In this document: piece after piece, positions 61,761-64,000 of the stretch
Numbering within the stretch: the first letter of the stretch is position 1
Layout: each line of letters starts with the position of its first letter
Assembly: GCA_037178855.1 (NCBI GenBank)
Contig: JASJZC010000007.1
Span: 7,192,001 to 7,256,000, forward strand
Direction of reading: 5' to 3'
Source: Oscheius sp. JU75
Lineage: Eukaryota > Nematoda > Chromadorea > Rhabditida > Rhabditidae
DNA: 64,000 nucleotides
Translations under genes and position numbers: made by a program
Notes under the pieces: generated by a model
What the model was told of the DNA's origin: nothing
Seen by the model: only the letters and a program-made list of their open reading frames with translations
The model's database searches: none

Positions 61761-64000
61761 ATGCGGAGTGAGGACGCTGCACACCAGGCAGCGATCCGGC
61801 GGGTGACGCTTTTTTCGCCGTGTAGCGATTGCAGATGTGAAGGCTTTCGCCCGTTCGTCGACGGACTTCCTCATAACTATGAACGCCAGAATGGGCTCTT
61901 CTACGTGAGTTCGCAAATCGTCTTGAGAAAATCTCCTTGTTTTTAGTTTGATCTCGAAGTCTACGATCAGTACACACTGCCAGAAAGATGCATGACTTGC
62001 GACCACGAACTGAGTATGTTTTCCTTCTGTCAAAATCATATTGATTTGTCTCTAGGGGACCACATGCCAGCAGCAATGGCCATGAAAAAAGATGATCTTT
62101 TATACTACTCCCAAATAGTGAAAGATGCCTACGACATATATGCCCTGATTAACAGTGAATACGACAAAGAAAAACTCAGGGTTCATGCATTTCGCTATGC
62201 TTTCATCGAGGTCATTTTAGCTATACCTTCAAGTTTACGAAACTATGGTTTTGGCTATGAAAAAGTGCATCGCCACACCAGAGAGAATCATTCTGTACAA
62301 CACTGATGAACAGGATCTGGAGCCCAACGCCCACTCAGTTTTAGCCTCACTGCTGCACGAAATTTCAAAGGGAAACAATGAGTAGAAGGCTTTAGTAATT
62401 TTGACACATATTTTGTTACAGGAAACGGAACAGGTGGTTCAAGATGGCCGGAGCTTTTCTCACTAAAATGAATCAGTGGATACCAGAATTCACGGAGAAG
62501 GTTGACTTTGTCGGTAAGCTGATCTTCTGACAAAATTAAGTTTTACATTTCAGCTCAAAAGGTTGATATAACGTCCTACAGACTGTTCTTTTCCCAGTGG
62601 TTCATTAAAGTCCATCTTCCTCAGAAATTTCGTTCCTTGAAACAGTTCGAGTTGCCAGAGGCCTTCGGAACTGGAACGCTCATCTTGTTTGTCAGGCAAT
62701 TCCTAGCTGGAAAGTTCGAAACCAAGGTTTATGAACTTATTTTCTTCAACACAACTGTTTTGTTCCAGAAAAAGGATCCATTCTTCATCTTTGCAAATGT
62801 GCTTCACAAGAATATCGAGGCTTTCTTCAAAATATCGGAATTAAAAAAGATCCAGCCACCTGAAATTGTCAACATGGTCCGGTAATTTCTTTTCATTAGA
62901 CTCAAAACACTAGCTTCTTCAGGTATCGAAAACATAGCGCTCATAGAGAGCCCTCCCCTGAAAGCAATATGGCCGTCTTCAAGAAGAGAGCATTACAGCC
63001 TCTCCGCGGTCGTTCGAGTCAAATCTCCCACAAACAAATGGTTTCCATTCTTGCACGAATAGTGGAACTGGAGCGCAACGAAGCGTTCGGAACTGACAAA
63101 AACGGTGAGGACAAAATGAGTGCGGATGTGGCAAAGGCGGAAATCGTAAAGCAGGAAGTAGAAGCGGGTTTGGTCCAGTAAGTTATGGTCTTAGTAGATC
63201 TTAAATCTTTCATTTCAGATTCCTGTTTGTAAAGAACAACTTGGAAATGTGTCAAAGCCATGCGGAGCTTGCCTGGTTGGTCCAGCTTAAAACTCTCTTT
63301 AATGCTCAACTGCCAAAAATGGGAGCCGACTACATTACACGCTTGGTCTTCGACTCTAACCACTGCAATCTCGCGCTCATCAGGAATTGCCGAGTCATTG
63401 GTGGCTGCTGCTTCCGTCCTTTTACAGACCGCAAGTTCATCGAGATTGTATTCTTGGCTGTGAGCAGTCACGATCAGGTGAACAGGACTACGTCGCGTAG
63501 CAACCAATTACAACTTCAGATCAAGGGCTACGGAACCATTCTGATGAACTACATGAAAGACTATGCGGTCAAGCGAGGGATGTTGCTTCTCTTGACCTTC
63601 GCTGACGCTTTTGCGACTGGATACTTCAAGAAACAGGGCTTCACGACGGACATCACAGCTCCAACATCAATGCACAAAGGTTTCATCAAAGAGTACGAAG
63701 GAGCCACGTTGATGGGTTGCGAGCTCCATCCAATGTAAGAAACCATGCTCTCATTTTAGCTTATACTGTTTTAGGATTCGTTATTTGACTTTCGCCTCCT
63801 ACATCAAAGGCGTGAGAGACATGAACGCGGCTCTTTATATTACCCTGAATCCGATTAGAAGCAGAGTCTATTCAGGCATGGATGAACTCTTCCAAGAATA
63901 TCGTAAAAATGTCCAATATATTAGAGAAACCAGATTCGTTTCAGCGGACGAACCGATTCCACTAGAAGAAGTGCCGGGAATGACTGAGAGGATCGAGTTG
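61761..64000 (+). CDS. KAT2: Histone acetyltransferase KAT2 (GCN5/PCAF), 3' end beyond window
   Basis: Acetylates histone H3 as the catalytic subunit of SAGA/ATAC. Exons: 61761-61904, 61947-62013, 62056-62180, 62221-62381, 62422-62513, 62554-62726, 62769-62881, 62923-63177, 63219-63477, 63520-63734, 63775->64000; about 610 codons in the window. The PCAF-N domain is recognisable from the Cys motif PCSDCRCEGF and CMTCDHEL through KKCIATPERI to the PPEIVNMVR linker. The GNAT domain carries YITRLVFDSNHCNLALI, RVIGGCCFRPF, the catalytic Glu in FIEIVFLAV, the acetyl-CoA loop IKGYGTILMNY, FADAFATGYFKKQGF and KEYEGATLMGCELHP. The IPLEEVPGMTE segment that precedes the bromodomain is reached at the right edge; the bromodomain itself is not in the window. 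Confidence 0.95.

Overview
Animal nuclear DNA from a compact genome. Coding exons are dense and joined by GT-AG introns that are mostly 34-45 bp. At about twelve genes a polypyrimidine-AG splice acceptor sits a few bases before the start codon, which points to spliced-leader trans-splicing. Several proteins look nematode-like: an SKR-1-like SKP1, a three-LIM UNC-115/abLIM, and a DUF268 protein. A DNAI7/CASC1-like gene is unusual for a nematode, so I call it a small-genome invertebrate, nematode-like, without naming a species. No bacterial, plasmid or CRISPR features are present.

Layout. (1) About 1-9376, minus: one very large low-complexity repeat protein in 34 exons, running off the left edge. 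(2) 9.4-17.1 kb: gene-poor, but a two-exon peptide-precursor gene that no single ORF shows lies at 14390-14655, minus. (3) 17092-19083, minus: ethanolamine-phosphate cytidylyltransferase (PCYT2), nine exons. (4) 19.1-27.07 kb: no gene supported. (5) 27071-34313, plus: complete T-type (Cav3) calcium channel alpha-1 gene, 32 exon positions, one of which is a pair of mutually exclusive exons in the domain II turret. (6) 36728-38075, plus: type I membrane protein; 38733-41001, plus: DNAI7/CASC1-like protein. (7) 41346-46011, minus: MBT-repeat gene followed 21 bp later by a Pro-rich nuclear-type protein, arranged like an operon. (8) 47050-48497, minus: DUF268 membrane protein. (9) 48.7-50.9 kb: transposon graveyard with a decayed Helitron-type PIF1 helicase, a plausible Helitron 3' end, and a decayed Tc1/mariner (Tc3-like) transposase. 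(10) 51642-52556, minus: intracellular CAP protein (GLIPR2-like). (11) 54506-58458, minus: UNC-115/abLIM with LIM domains and villin headpiece. (12) 61082-61591, plus: intronless SKP1, then 61761 to the right edge, plus: KAT2 (GCN5/PCAF) acetyltransferase, again operon-like.

Exon boundaries were read by eye from splice sites, reading frame and family conservation. For most genes the exon lengths sum exactly to a multiple of three, a useful internal check; the two exceptions are flagged.
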